Source: Collinsella aerofaciens
GTDB taxonomy: Bacteria; Actinomycetota; Coriobacteriia; Coriobacteriales; Coriobacteriaceae
Assembly (NCBI RefSeq): GCF_028206995.1
Contig: NZ_JAQLFL010000008.1
Coordinates: 1-64,000, forward strand
DNA: 64,000 nucleotides
Direction of reading: 5' to 3'
Part shown: piece by piece, positions 41,186 to 49,761 of the stretch
Layout: every line of letters begins with the position of its first letter
How positions within the stretch are numbered: the stretch's first letter is position 1
Made by a program: the position numbers and the translations under genes
Notes under the pieces: model-generated
Seen by the model: only the letters and a program-made list of their open reading frames with translations
The model's database searches: none
What the model was told of the DNA's origin: nothing

Positions 41186-41677
41186 TTACGCCGGCATGGC
41201 CGCGAACCCGTCCATCAAGAACAGCCTAAGAACCAGCTTGATGACATATCCCGGTTTGACTTCAGCCGCGTCAAAGACATGGCGCTCGGCGAGCTCGCTG
41301 CAGTATGTATAGATGTCGCGGATAAGGTCCGCGCCCGAAAGCGTAAACATGTAGCCTGCGTCCGAAAGCGCATTGGGCGCGGCGGGCAACTTGGCCATGT
41401 GGCAGAACGTTTGCAGGTCGGGCGCCATAACATTCTGGTAGTCGAGGTGGCCGCTGGCATCCTGTGCGGCAAGCTCCAATTGGCGCACAAAATCCAGCGC
41501 CGCTGCCAGCACAAAGCTCGGCGTAGGCGCGTTGACGTCCTGAGTGGTCGCCACGAGCCTGCCCGCCGCCTGCGTGACAAGCCAAGCGACCTCGCGCTGG
41601 CAACGCACGGCCTTGCGCGTAACCGGCTTGATGGACGAAGAAGAAACGCTCCCCTTAGGCGGATTCGAAGCAGCCAT
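41186..41677 (-). CDS. Conserved-looking protein of unknown function
   Basis: A 163-aa soluble, mainly helical protein not recognised as any family. It has a Ser-rich N-terminus (about residues 9-16) and no signal peptide or membrane segment. A good minus-strand ribosome site (gggaggg, 5 nt before the ATG) supports it. It converges on the AlbA-type gene and diverges from the HNH gene, so it belongs to the accessory islet. Confidence 0.6.
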   Translation of the reverse strand: MAASNPPKGSVSSSSIKPVTRKAVRCQREVAWLVTQAAGRLVATTQDVNAPTPSFVLAAALDFVRQLELAAQDASGHLDYQNVMAPDLQTFCHMAKLPAAPNALSDAGYMFTLSGADLIRDIYTYCSELAERHVFDAAEVKPGYVIKLVLRLFLMDGFAAMPA

Positions 41678-41892
41678 AAGACCCTCCCATGAACAATCCG
41701 GCCCAACAAGCCCGGATGAAACACGTGCTACATCAGTATACAGGGAAGTGGGGCAGCGGGGTACAAACGCGCCAGCGGCAAACCGAGAGCATCAACGATG
41801 TGCCGATCGCGGAATGAGATCTCGTAATAATTGACTCTCGGCCATATTATTGAGGGGCATGACTCGCGTTCGTATGGTTGTAGGTGCTGGCG

Positions 41893-42975
41893 ATGAACGA
41901 CATTGACCTTGCTGTTCCGTTGATGGATGGACCAAGCTATGACCGCGCCTGCAGTCTCGTGCCTTCCGAATACGTTGAGGCATGGGAGTGGTTTCTGGGT
42001 GAGGAACAGCGCGGCGGCGTTTGGACCAGCCTTCCGCACCACACCAAGGAAGATAGCCCTCAGTATCAGTATCGTTTGAGAATTGGCTCGGACTTCTTTC
42101 CCGTAACGCGGGATTCAGGGATCTTCTGGCCGGGCCAGGATCGGGTGAAGCAAGATCCCAATAAGATCTTTGCGCTTTCGGTCCATAACTCTAAAAAGAG
42201 CTTCTACACCGATGTACCTCCGCTCTATTTGGACGATGGTACGTGGGTCATTAAGTATTCGGTCCAAGCGCCAGGCGCCGTTGGTTCTCGAGACCAGAAT
42301 TACAACCGTAAAATGCTCAACTGCATGGAATGTGGCGTTCCAGTCGGAGTCATATTTGCAACCGAGGTGGGCTACAAGGTGCTCGGCCTTGCGTTTGTTG
42401 AACGGTTCGAGCCCGAAAACGGATGGTTTGTTCTGCACGGTCCTGTTCATAAAGGCGGACCGGACCCCCGTTTTGCGCCCGACATGAGCTATCTGAAGCA
42501 CATGCCCGTCGATATTGAGTTTGCCGGACAGGGTACGACCGACGACGAAAAGGTCCGCTATGCGTTAAGGCGCGAGCGATTGGGGCAGCAATGGTTCCGC
42601 AAGCAGCTCGTTGCCGCCTATGATGGCCGTTGCGCGGTGTCGGACTGCGGCGTCAGCGAAGCTCTGGAGGCTGCACATATCGAGAATTACTCGGGACCCA
42701 AATCGCAGGTTGCCAGCAACGGCATTCTGCTTCGGCGCGACTTACATGCTTTATTCGATGCTCATCTGATTTCGTTTGAGCCTGTTTGCGGCGAATATCG
42801 GCTGTGTGGATCGTACCTGCTGGATAAGACCGGCTACGCTTCCTTTGCGGGTGCGACGCTAAGGCAGCCGAATGAGCGTCAGTGGCGACCCAATACGGTG
42901 TTTCTTGAGGCCCATCGCATTGAGTTCGATCGCTCGGAAAAGAAGCGTGAAAAGGCGGGGCTTCTGCCGTATTAG
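41893..42975 (+). CDS. HNH endonuclease with SRA-like N-terminal region
   Basis: A 360-aa protein. The C-terminal HNH nuclease has Cys247 and Cys252 as zinc ligands, His262 in AAHIENY, Asn276 in SNGILL and His285 in LHALFD. The N-terminal 230 residues, with QNYNRKMLNCMECGVPVGVIFA and VLGLAFVERFEPENGWFVLHGP, resemble the recognition part of modification-dependent HNH enzymes (ScoMcrA/SRA-like). A solo restriction enzyme against modified DNA is the best guess. The ATG at 41893 is chosen, with only a weak ribosome site. Confidence 0.78.
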   Translation: MNDIDLAVPLMDGPSYDRACSLVPSEYVEAWEWFLGEEQRGGVWTSLPHHTKEDSPQYQYRLRIGSDFFPVTRDSGIFWPGQDRVKQDPNKIFALSVHNSKKSFYTDVPPLYLDDGTWVIKYSVQAPGAVGSRDQNYNRKMLNCMECGVPVGVIFATEVGYKVLGLAFVERFEPENGWFVLHGPVHKGGPDPRFAPDMSYLKHMPVDIEFAGQGTTDDEKVRYALRRERLGQQWFRKQLVAAYDGRCAVSDCGVSEALEAAHIENYSGPKSQVASNGILLRRDLHALFDAHLISFEPVCGEYRLCGSYLLDKTGYASFAGATLRQPNERQWRPNTVFLEAHRIEFDRSEKKREKAGLLPY

Positions 42976-43097
42976 CGTATTTGGCTTTGGCATTCTTTGA
43001 CGATCGTGTTGTTTGATCGGATCGCGTGGCGATGCAATCTCGCGCATGCCCGCCGGTGCATGCTCTTCCTGTTTTGTATAGCGAGAGGGGAGCGTGT

Positions 43098-43382
43098 ATG
43101 AGCTGGCGAGGCGATATTGCGATGGGGAAGTACGGAAAACTGCCGTGTGCCCTTATAGACAACAATATGTTTCCGAGCGTAGAGGTTGATTGCGGGTCGT
43201 TTGTCGTCACCTGCCCTTGCTGCGGCTCGCAAATACCGTGTCTCGACATTCGGTTCATCGATGCGCGCGACAGGTTCAGCGACGAAGTGAGAAAACAGAC
43301 AGGCGTTCATATGCCGGTGTATCCGGAGAAATGCCCTGTTTGTGGCCTCGATATCGTGTATGACGCCGGCGACGAGGGATAG
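43098..43382 (+). CDS. Small zinc-ribbon-like protein
   Basis: A 94-aa protein with Cys clusters CPCCGSQIPC (about residues 35-44) and CPVCG (about 79-83), enough for one zinc site. Ribosome site gagaggggagc precedes the ATG at 43098. It follows the HNH gene by 122 nt in the same direction, so the two may be linked. No family is recognised. Confidence 0.6.
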   Translation: MSWRGDIAMGKYGKLPCALIDNNMFPSVEVDCGSFVVTCPCCGSQIPCLDIRFIDARDRFSDEVRKQTGVHMPVYPEKCPVCGLDIVYDAGDEG

Positions 43383-43420
43383 GTGATGCGGAGGAGTTGG
43401 CTGTGAAGGCTTCTCCGTCC

Positions 43421-44107
43421 CTACAAATAAACCCCCTCACCGAGTTGCCTGTGGAACTCGGCGTGATGGTCGCGTGCCCAGGTAAAGAGTGCCTGGTCAA
43501 AATTGGTGCGCGCGGCTGGGATGCCAAAGACGCCGGCAACTTCGACGCGCACAAACTCCAGTGCCGGTAGCTTGTTGATGGCAGTGAGGGCAAACGGGGA
43601 CGAGGGCTCCTCGAACAGATAGCGGCTGCCTTGCAGCGCGTCGCAACTGGTGCACGTGTTGCCGAGCGACGGGGCTTTGGAGGCTCGCGCGCCTACGGGC
43701 TTGTAGCCGCAGCGCTTATGAAGGTAGTCGCGGATCTCGCCCGGCACGCAGCCAAGAGTGGGCACGATGGCGAGTGCGTTGGCGCTGGCCGTGTCGATGG
43801 CAATGTGCCCGGCTTCGTTAGGCGCGTGCGCGATGGCGATGCTCTCGTCGCTATCGGTTCGATAGGGAATGCCGAAGGCCGCGACCGAGGTCTCTTTGTG
43901 ACACTTCCAGCACTCGCGCTTGCCCAGTACTAGATATATATACGGCGCTGAGGGGTCGGATCGGTCAACGCCGGGCAGCCACTCGGCAAAGGGCTCGGGG
44001 TTAACGCCGCTGGGTACATACCAAATCTTCTTAGCCCGATCCCACTTGGCGCCCAGGGCCTTGGCCTCGTCTTTGTGCGAAAAGGGAACATCGAGCTCGG
44101 TGCGCAT
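43421..44107 (-). CDS. DUF5710-domain protein
   Basis: A 228-aa protein. The first 45 residues (VPFSHKDEAKALGAKWDRAKKIWYVP then a Trp) match DUF5710, a small domain in many phage- or plasmid-linked proteins. The middle has CWKCH and a later CTSC pair that could bind metal together. The start at 44107 has a minus-strand aaggag at proper spacing. Its function is unknown. It converges on the zinc-ribbon gene. Confidence 0.75.
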   Translation of the reverse strand: MRTELDVPFSHKDEAKALGAKWDRAKKIWYVPSGVNPEPFAEWLPGVDRSDPSAPYIYLVLGKRECWKCHKETSVAAFGIPYRTDSDESIAIAHAPNEAGHIAIDTASANALAIVPTLGCVPGEIRDYLHKRCGYKPVGARASKAPSLGNTCTSCDALQGSRYLFEEPSSPFALTAINKLPALEFVRVEVAGVFGIPAARTNFDQALFTWARDHHAEFHRQLGEGVYL

Positions 44108-44354
44108 GGCGGCTCCTTGGTGCTGCAGGTGCAAGTGACTCAAGGATACCGCAGGGTATGGACGTTGTGGCGTTTTGCCGAGAAGCTGCGGTGCGGATGG
44201 GTTCGAGACGCGTTGGTCTCGGCCTCGGTGGCTATTGGGGCGGTTTTGATTGACTGCGGGGTCGGCCGGGATAGGCGCTTGGGTCGCTGACGCGGTTTTG
44301 CGCATGGGCGGGGTGGTTGTTTGGGCGGTTGGAGCTGCCAGCGGATTTGGCGAC

Positions 44355-44392
44355 ATAAAACAAAACAGCCCAGAGACATAGCCTCTGAGCTG
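44355..44392 (-). terminator. Terminator of tRNA-Val
   Basis: On the minus strand CAGCTCAGAG pairs with CTCTGGGCTG (one G-U), followed by TTTTGTTTTA. It starts 9 nt after the tRNA. Confidence 0.9.
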
Positions 44393-44400
44393 CGAACATT

Positions 44401-44475
44401 TGGTGGGCGTTAGAAGATTTGAACTTCTGACCTCTTCCGTGTCAGGGAAGCGCTCTCCCCCTGAGCTAAACGCCC
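44401..44475 (-). tRNA. tRNA-Val (anticodon GAC)
   Basis: On the minus strand the acceptor stem GGGCGUU pairs with AACGCCC, followed by A and encoded CCA (44401-44403). The anticodon loop reads CT-GAC-AC. It is followed by its own terminator and preceded by a clear promoter. It marks the right edge of the accessory islet. Confidence 0.96.
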
Positions 44476-44504
44476 GATCAAGGGTGCGCAAGCGCGCAAG
44501 GGAT

Positions 44505-44533
44505 AATATAACGGAGCCTGAACTCGGTGGCAA
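44505..44533 (-). promoter_or_regulatory. Promoter of tRNA-Val
   Basis: On the minus strand TTGCCA (44528-44533) and TATATT (44505-44510) are spaced by 17 bp. The tRNA starts 30 bp downstream. The rest of the 44108-44764 gap outside the tRNA unit shows no further gene. Confidence 0.65.
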
Positions 44534-44764
44534 GAACATTTTTAAAAATCGCTTACATTGTGGAATTCGGGGGCTTTGTCGCATCCATTTCAAAAGAGCC
44601 TGCTGCCGCGATTTGGCTGTCGCATAATGCAAGGCCATTGCGGTATCGAGCTATGGAAAGACGCCTGCGGAATTGTCCTACCGATAAGCGGACAAGCCTC
44701 CAGCTGGTGACTTCGCCGTGGTAAGGTAAGCCGAATTGTTTCCAGGCTGTTTCGGGGGAGTGGA

Positions 44765-45787
44765 ATGAGCAAAGAGTGTGTCGAGCAGGTCGAAGGCGCA
44801 GGGGCTTCGGTGCCGATGACCGATATATCGAACATTGATGTGCCCGAGGGCACCGACGAGCTCAGCCGCAACACCCGTCGCGCATGGCGCGACCGCCTGA
44901 ACAGCGCTTCGACGCGCAAGATGATCACGGGCGTCTTGGCTACGCTGGTGGGCGGTTCGTTTTGGGGCTTCTCGGGCACCAGCGCGAGTTTTTTGTTCGA
45001 TACCTACCATGTCGATACGCTGTGGCTTATGAGCATACGGCAGATTCTCGCCGGCCTGCTCTTTATGGCTGTGGTTGTCACGCGCGACCGCGCACGCCTG
45101 GTCAAGCTTTGGACGACGCCCGCTGATCGCAAGCAGCTGCTGCTCTTTACCGCTTTTGGCCTGCTGTTCAACCAGTTTTGCTATCTTTCGGCCGTGCGCC
45201 TGACGAACGCCGGAACCGCGACGGTGCTCCAGTGCCTGCAGCTCGTTATCATCATGGGCTACGCCTGCGTGACCGATCGCCGCATGCCGCGTACTCGCGA
45301 AGTCATCGGCATTGGCCTGGCTCTGGGTGGAACCTTTTTAATCGCCACCGGTGGCGACCCTACCAGCCTGAATATCTCGCCGCTTGGCCTGGCAGCAGGT
45401 CTTATGTGTGCGGTCAGCGCCGCGTGTATGGCGGTGATTCCCGCCAAGATCCTGCCCGAATACGGCAGCCCCATCGTCACGGGCTCGGCAATGCTCACGG
45501 CGGGCGTGGTCTCGTGCGTCTTCGTGCGGCCTTGGGCGCATATGCCGGCGCTCGACGCTGCCGGCATCGAGGCGCTCGCGGTGTTCGTGGTTATCGGCTC
45601 GTTTTTTGCTTACATGCTCTATATGCAGGGCGTTAAGGACATCGGCTCGGTGCGCGCGAGCCTCATCGGAACTGTGGAGCCGGTTTCGGCGACCATCACC
45701 AGCGCCGTTATGCTGGGCACGGTGTTTTTGCCGACCGACCTTATCGGCTTTGCCATGATCATCGTGATGATGTTCCTCACGGTGTAG
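44765..45787 (+). CDS. EamA-family (DMT) transporter, second in window
   Basis: A 340-aa membrane protein with an unusually long hydrophilic N-terminus (about 50 residues) before ten hydrophobic segments in two EamA repeats (LATLVGGSFWGFSGTSASFLF; GLAAGLMCAVSAACMAVIPAK). It likely moves a small metabolite such as an amino acid. It is not closely similar to the copy at 18559. The start follows gggggagtgga. Confidence 0.87.
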   Translation: MSKECVEQVEGAGASVPMTDISNIDVPEGTDELSRNTRRAWRDRLNSASTRKMITGVLATLVGGSFWGFSGTSASFLFDTYHVDTLWLMSIRQILAGLLFMAVVVTRDRARLVKLWTTPADRKQLLLFTAFGLLFNQFCYLSAVRLTNAGTATVLQCLQLVIIMGYACVTDRRMPRTREVIGIGLALGGTFLIATGGDPTSLNISPLGLAAGLMCAVSAACMAVIPAKILPEYGSPIVTGSAMLTAGVVSCVFVRPWAHMPALDAAGIEALAVFVVIGSFFAYMLYMQGVKDIGSVRASLIGTVEPVSATITSAVMLGTVFLPTDLIGFAMIIVMMFLTV

Positions 45788-45936
45788 CTGGCGCCGCCGC
45801 CAAGACAGAAAAGGTGTTGTGCCGCATTTTCGCCAATTGACGTCCGTGTCTGGAGTTTAGCTGTCGATGCTCAAAATGCCATAAACTAGTAACGTTATGG
45901 ATTTTTTCATTGCGACTCAATTGCGAGGATTTCTTT

Positions 45937-48249
45937 ATGGCTGGTAATCACTTTAAGGGCAGCGATAGCGGCCGTCCTGCAGTTCCGCCGCGTCCGAACG
46001 GGGCTGGTAAGGCCGGCACGCCGGGCGGCGCTGGACAGGGCAGCTCCGGTAAGCGCGTGTCCCCGGGCGAGACGGCGATGTTTACCGCTCTGTACGAGCA
46101 GTCTCAAAAGGCAAAAAAGACCGGCCGTGCAAGAGGGAATGTCTTTGCGGGCGGTGCAACCTCCGCGTCGCAGCCGAGCGGGGCTCCTTCAGTACCTGCG
46201 AACAACGCAGGTGCTGTCAACGCCGCGAATGCCGCCGGCAACGTTAATGCCGGCAAGGCCGCCAACAATACTCCCTCTGCCGGTGGCGCGGGGCTTACGG
46301 GTAACCTTGGCACGATCTACACCGGCGCCTCCGAGACTGGCACGTTCGCCCGCCTGGATGATAGCGGTGCCGAGTTTGCGGGCTCGGGGTCCAAGGAAGA
46401 TTATTACGATTTTGGCTTGAACTACGGTAGCGACGCTTCGTCGAGTTCGACCTCTGACGGTCTGGTCCGTCATCGCCATCGCAAGGGCGAGGGCAAGAAG
46501 CGTCACACTGGCGCCATTATTGCCGCTGTAGTCGCGGTGCTTCTCGTTGCGCTTGGCGCGAGCGGCTTTATGCTGCTTAACTCGGCAAAGACCGTAAAGA
46601 GCGAAGCGAAGGAGGCTGTCGAGATCGTCGGTGGCCTTAAGGACAAGGTCACGTCGGGCGATTTTTCGACGCTGCCTGACGACGCGAAGAAGATTGATGA
46701 GCTCTGCGACAGCATGAAGGCGGAGACTTCGAGCCCGCTGTGGACGGCGGCTTCGTTTATCCCGGTGTATGGCAGTGACATCAACGCAGCCCGCACCATG
46801 ATTGACGCCCTGTCCGATGTCTCGAGCAACGCGCTGGTTCCCATGGCCGACAACCTTTCTCAGGCCACGCCCGGCAAGCTGTTCCAGGATGGCATGATTA
46901 ACGTGTCCGCGCTGCAGGCGGTCGCCGATTCGCTTTCCAGCAGCTCGAAGGTGTTCAAGAGCGCCAACGAGAAGGTCCAGGGCATTGGCGATACTCATAT
47001 TTCCCAGGTGACCGAGCTGGTCGATAAGGCCAAGGACGGCTTTGCCACCCTCAACGGCGCGGTTGACGCGGCGGAGAAGGTCGCCCCCGTCCTTCCCCAG
47101 ATGCTCGGCGCCAACGGCCAGACGCGCAACTACCTTATGTACGCCATGAACAACGTCGAGATTCGTGCCTGCGGCGGCTTTGGCGGTTCGCAGGGCCTGA
47201 TTTCGGTCACCGACGGTCAGATGTCGATTGGCGAGTTTGTTCCCCGCATTGGACTCAGCGAGGATGAGGCGGTCGAGAGCGTCGACGAAGAGGATGAGGC
47301 GCTGTTCGGCAACCACAGTAACCTGTACAACTCGGGCAATACCTATTCGCCTGATTGGCCCCGCAACTCGCAGCGTGTCGCCGCGCTGTGGAAGTCCCAG
47401 TATGGACAGGACGTTGATGGCGTCATCGGTATCGACCCGGTGTTCCTGCAGTATCTGCTGGGCCTGGTCGGTAATGTCTCGCTGCCCGACGGAACGGTTG
47501 TCGACGGCACCAACGCCGCAAAGGTCCTCATGCACGATGTGTACTGGAACTATCCGGTCGAGGAGTCGGACGGCATCTTTGCATCCGTCGCCAGCGCTGC
47601 CTTCGACAAGATCCTTGGCGGTATCGGCGATGTCGATGTTACGAAGCTTGTCAGCGCCGTTGAGCGCGGTGCCGAAGAGGGCCGCCTGATCGCGTGGATG
47701 AGAAACGATGATGAGCAGAATGCCATCAAAGAGACAGGCATTGACGCTTCGCTGCCCGATCCGGAAGATCCGAGTGCCGATCCCGTTGCCGGCGTTTACT
47801 TTAACAACCTGAGCTTTTCCAAGCTCGACTGGTATCTGAACGCCGACACTCAGATTGGTCAGGGCATCAAGAACGGTGACGGCACGTGCTCCTATCGCAT
47901 CACCGTTACCCTGACGAACATCATGACGCAGGAGGAGGCAGGCAAGCTGCCCGACTACGTTGCGGCGAGCGCACCCGATGCCGCGCGTGACGACGAGCGT
48001 CTGAATGTCTCGTTGTTTGCCCCGACGGGTGGCAACATCAGTGACCTTACGGTTGAGGGTACCCAGTTTGGTCTTGGTGCCGCTACGTGGCATGGAATCC
48101 CCTTCTATTCGGGCACCGTTGACCTGCATGCTGGCGAGACGACGACGATCACGTATACGCTGACCACGTCGGCCGAGGCGGGGGACAAGCCGCTTACGCT
48201 GCGTCAGACTCCTACATGCCAGGCGGCTCGCGACAGCGCGTCGGCGTAG
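45937..48249 (+). CDS. DUF4012-domain membrane-anchored protein
   Basis: A 770-aa protein. Residues 1-190 are low-complexity (Gly/Ala/Asn/Ser-rich) and basic before one membrane helix at about 192-214, with the rest outside the cell. The extracellular part has the DUF4012 pattern (YLMYAMNNVEIRACGGFGGSQGLI, GIDPVFLQYLLGL). In actinobacteria this family is often near cell-surface polysaccharide genes, but its reaction is unknown. The ATG at 45937 follows gagga (45925-45929). A terminator separates it from glmM. Confidence 0.85.
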   Translation: MAGNHFKGSDSGRPAVPPRPNGAGKAGTPGGAGQGSSGKRVSPGETAMFTALYEQSQKAKKTGRARGNVFAGGATSASQPSGAPSVPANNAGAVNAANAAGNVNAGKAANNTPSAGGAGLTGNLGTIYTGASETGTFARLDDSGAEFAGSGSKEDYYDFGLNYGSDASSSSTSDGLVRHRHRKGEGKKRHTGAIIAAVVAVLLVALGASGFMLLNSAKTVKSEAKEAVEIVGGLKDKVTSGDFSTLPDDAKKIDELCDSMKAETSSPLWTAASFIPVYGSDINAARTMIDALSDVSSNALVPMADNLSQATPGKLFQDGMINVSALQAVADSLSSSSKVFKSANEKVQGIGDTHISQVTELVDKAKDGFATLNGAVDAAEKVAPVLPQMLGANGQTRNYLMYAMNNVEIRACGGFGGSQGLISVTDGQMSIGEFVPRIGLSEDEAVESVDEEDEALFGNHSNLYNSGNTYSPDWPRNSQRVAALWKSQYGQDVDGVIGIDPVFLQYLLGLVGNVSLPDGTVVDGTNAAKVLMHDVYWNYPVEESDGIFASVASAAFDKILGGIGDVDVTKLVSAVERGAEEGRLIAWMRNDDEQNAIKETGIDASLPDPEDPSADPVAGVYFNNLSFSKLDWYLNADTQIGQGIKNGDGTCSYRITVTLTNIMTQEEAGKLPDYVAASAPDAARDDERLNVSLFAPTGGNISDLTVEGTQFGLGAATWHGIPFYSGTVDLHAGETTTITYTLTTSAEAGDKPLTLRQTPTCQAARDSASA

Positions 48250-48286
48250 GGTTTTTCTGGTAGCGCAGATAATCGAGTACCATTTT

Positions 48287-48319
48287 GGGGCGGACAGGCA
48301 ATCTGTCCGCCCCTATTTT
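48287..48319 (+). terminator. Terminator between the DUF4012 gene and glmM
   Basis: GGGGCGGACAG (48287-48297) pairs with CTGTCCGCCCC (48303-48313), followed by TATTTT. It ends just before the aaggagag ribosome site of glmM, so glmM needs its own promoter or read-through. Confidence 0.85.
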
Positions 48320-48332
48320 GTAAGGAGAGCGC

Positions 48333-49664
48333 ATGAAGTGCTTTGGCACCGACGGCTTTCGCGGTGAGGCCAACGTTGGGCTGACGGTAGAGCACGCTTA
48401 TAAGATTGGCCGTTTTGTGGGCTGGTATTACGGCGCCAACCGCAGTGCTAAGGCGCGCGTTATCGTGGGCAAGGACACACGTCGCTCGAGTTATATGTTC
48501 GAGGCGGCGTTGGTGAGCGGTCTGGTCGCGAGCGGTGCGGACGCCTATATGCTGCACGTGATCCCGACGCCGGGCGTGGCGCATCAGACCGTGGAGGGCT
48601 GCTTCGATTGCGGCATCATGATCAGCGCGAGCCACAACCCGTTTTGCGATAACGGCATTAAGCTCGTCAATAGCGACGGTTTTAAGATGGACGAGGACGT
48701 ACTGGAGCTCATCGAGGACTACATCGATGGCAAGAGCGAGGTGCCGCTGGCCACGGGCAACCACATCGGCGCCACGGTGGACTACATGCAGGGCCGCAAC
48801 CGCTACATTGCTTCGCTCATCGCCAGCGCGAACTTTTCGCTGCAGGGCGTCAAGATCGGTATCGACTGCGCCAACGGCTCGGCTTCCTCGGTGGCCAAGC
48901 CGGTGTTCGACGCGCTGGGCGCTGACGTGCGCGTGATCAACGCCGCGCCCGATGGTTTTAACATCAACGTCGACTGCGGCTCCACGCATATGGAGCGTCT
49001 GCAGCGCCATGTGGTGGAGCAGGGCCTGGACGTGGGTTTTGCCTACGACGGCGATGCCGACCGCTGCCTGGCCGTGGATGAGCGCGGTCGCGTGGTAGAC
49101 GGCGACCAGATCCTGTACGTGTGCGGCGTGTATCTGAACAAGCACGGGCGACTCTCGGGCGGTACCGTGGTGCCGACGATTGCCAGCAACTTTGGCCTGG
49201 TCAAGTCGCTGGAGCTTGCCGGTCTGAGCGCCGTGACCAGCGGCGTGGGCGACCGTCACGTGTATGCCAAGATGCGCGAGGGCGGCTACAGCCTGGGTGG
49301 CGAGCAGACGGGCCATACGATCTTTGGCGATATCGAGCGCACGGGCGATGGCATTATGACCTCGCTGCGCGTGATGGAAGTGATTCGTGCCGAGCGCGAG
49401 ACGCTCTCGCAGCTCACGGCTCCGTGCAAGCTGCTGCCGCAGGCGCAGGTGGCCGTGCACGTGGCGGACAAGGACGCCGCGCTCGAGAACATGGGCGTGC
49501 AGAACGCCATCGCCGAGGCCGAGGCTGCGCTGGCAGGCGAGGGCCGCGTGCTCGTGCGCAAGAGCGGAACCGAGTCGGTTATCCGCGTGCTGGCCGAGGC
49601 ACCCGACCAAGCATCCGCCGATGCCGCCATGAAGCGCATCGCCGCCGCGCTGGAAGCTCTGTAA
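48333..49664 (+). CDS. glmM: Phosphoglucosamine mutase
   Basis: A 443-aa enzyme interconverting glucosamine-6-P and glucosamine-1-P for cell-wall UDP-GlcNAc synthesis. The phosphoserine is Ser100 in SASHNP, the metal loop is DGDADRC (about 242), the sugar loop is GEQTGH (about 326) and the phosphate loop is RKSGTES near the C-terminus. The full-length four-domain protein is present. The start ATG at 48333 has aaggagag. Confidence 0.95.
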   Translation: MKCFGTDGFRGEANVGLTVEHAYKIGRFVGWYYGANRSAKARVIVGKDTRRSSYMFEAALVSGLVASGADAYMLHVIPTPGVAHQTVEGCFDCGIMISASHNPFCDNGIKLVNSDGFKMDEDVLELIEDYIDGKSEVPLATGNHIGATVDYMQGRNRYIASLIASANFSLQGVKIGIDCANGSASSVAKPVFDALGADVRVINAAPDGFNINVDCGSTHMERLQRHVVEQGLDVGFAYDGDADRCLAVDERGRVVDGDQILYVCGVYLNKHGRLSGGTVVPTIASNFGLVKSLELAGLSAVTSGVGDRHVYAKMREGGYSLGGEQTGHTIFGDIERTGDGIMTSLRVMEVIRAERETLSQLTAPCKLLPQAQVAVHVADKDAALENMGVQNAIAEAEAALAGEGRVLVRKSGTESVIRVLAEAPDQASADAAMKRIAAALEAL

Positions 49665-49700
49665 GGTAGTCATTGGGGACGTTCTTAAACAACTAGGTGG

Positions 49701-49739
49701 AAAGGGGACGCCGCGGATTGGTTCCGCGGCGTCCCCTTT
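49701..49739. terminator. Bidirectional terminator between glmM and the M32 gene
   Basis: A 16-bp perfect stem (49701-49716 with 49724-49739) closes on ATTGGTT. Its A-rich left and T-rich right ends allow use from both converging genes. Confidence 0.85.
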
Positions 49740-49761
49740 GCGTTGACGTGTCGGTTATGCC

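Noticed and set aside
44401-44475. tRNA-Val as an integration (att) site
   Set aside because: No second copy of the tRNA 3' end and no integrase were found in the window.
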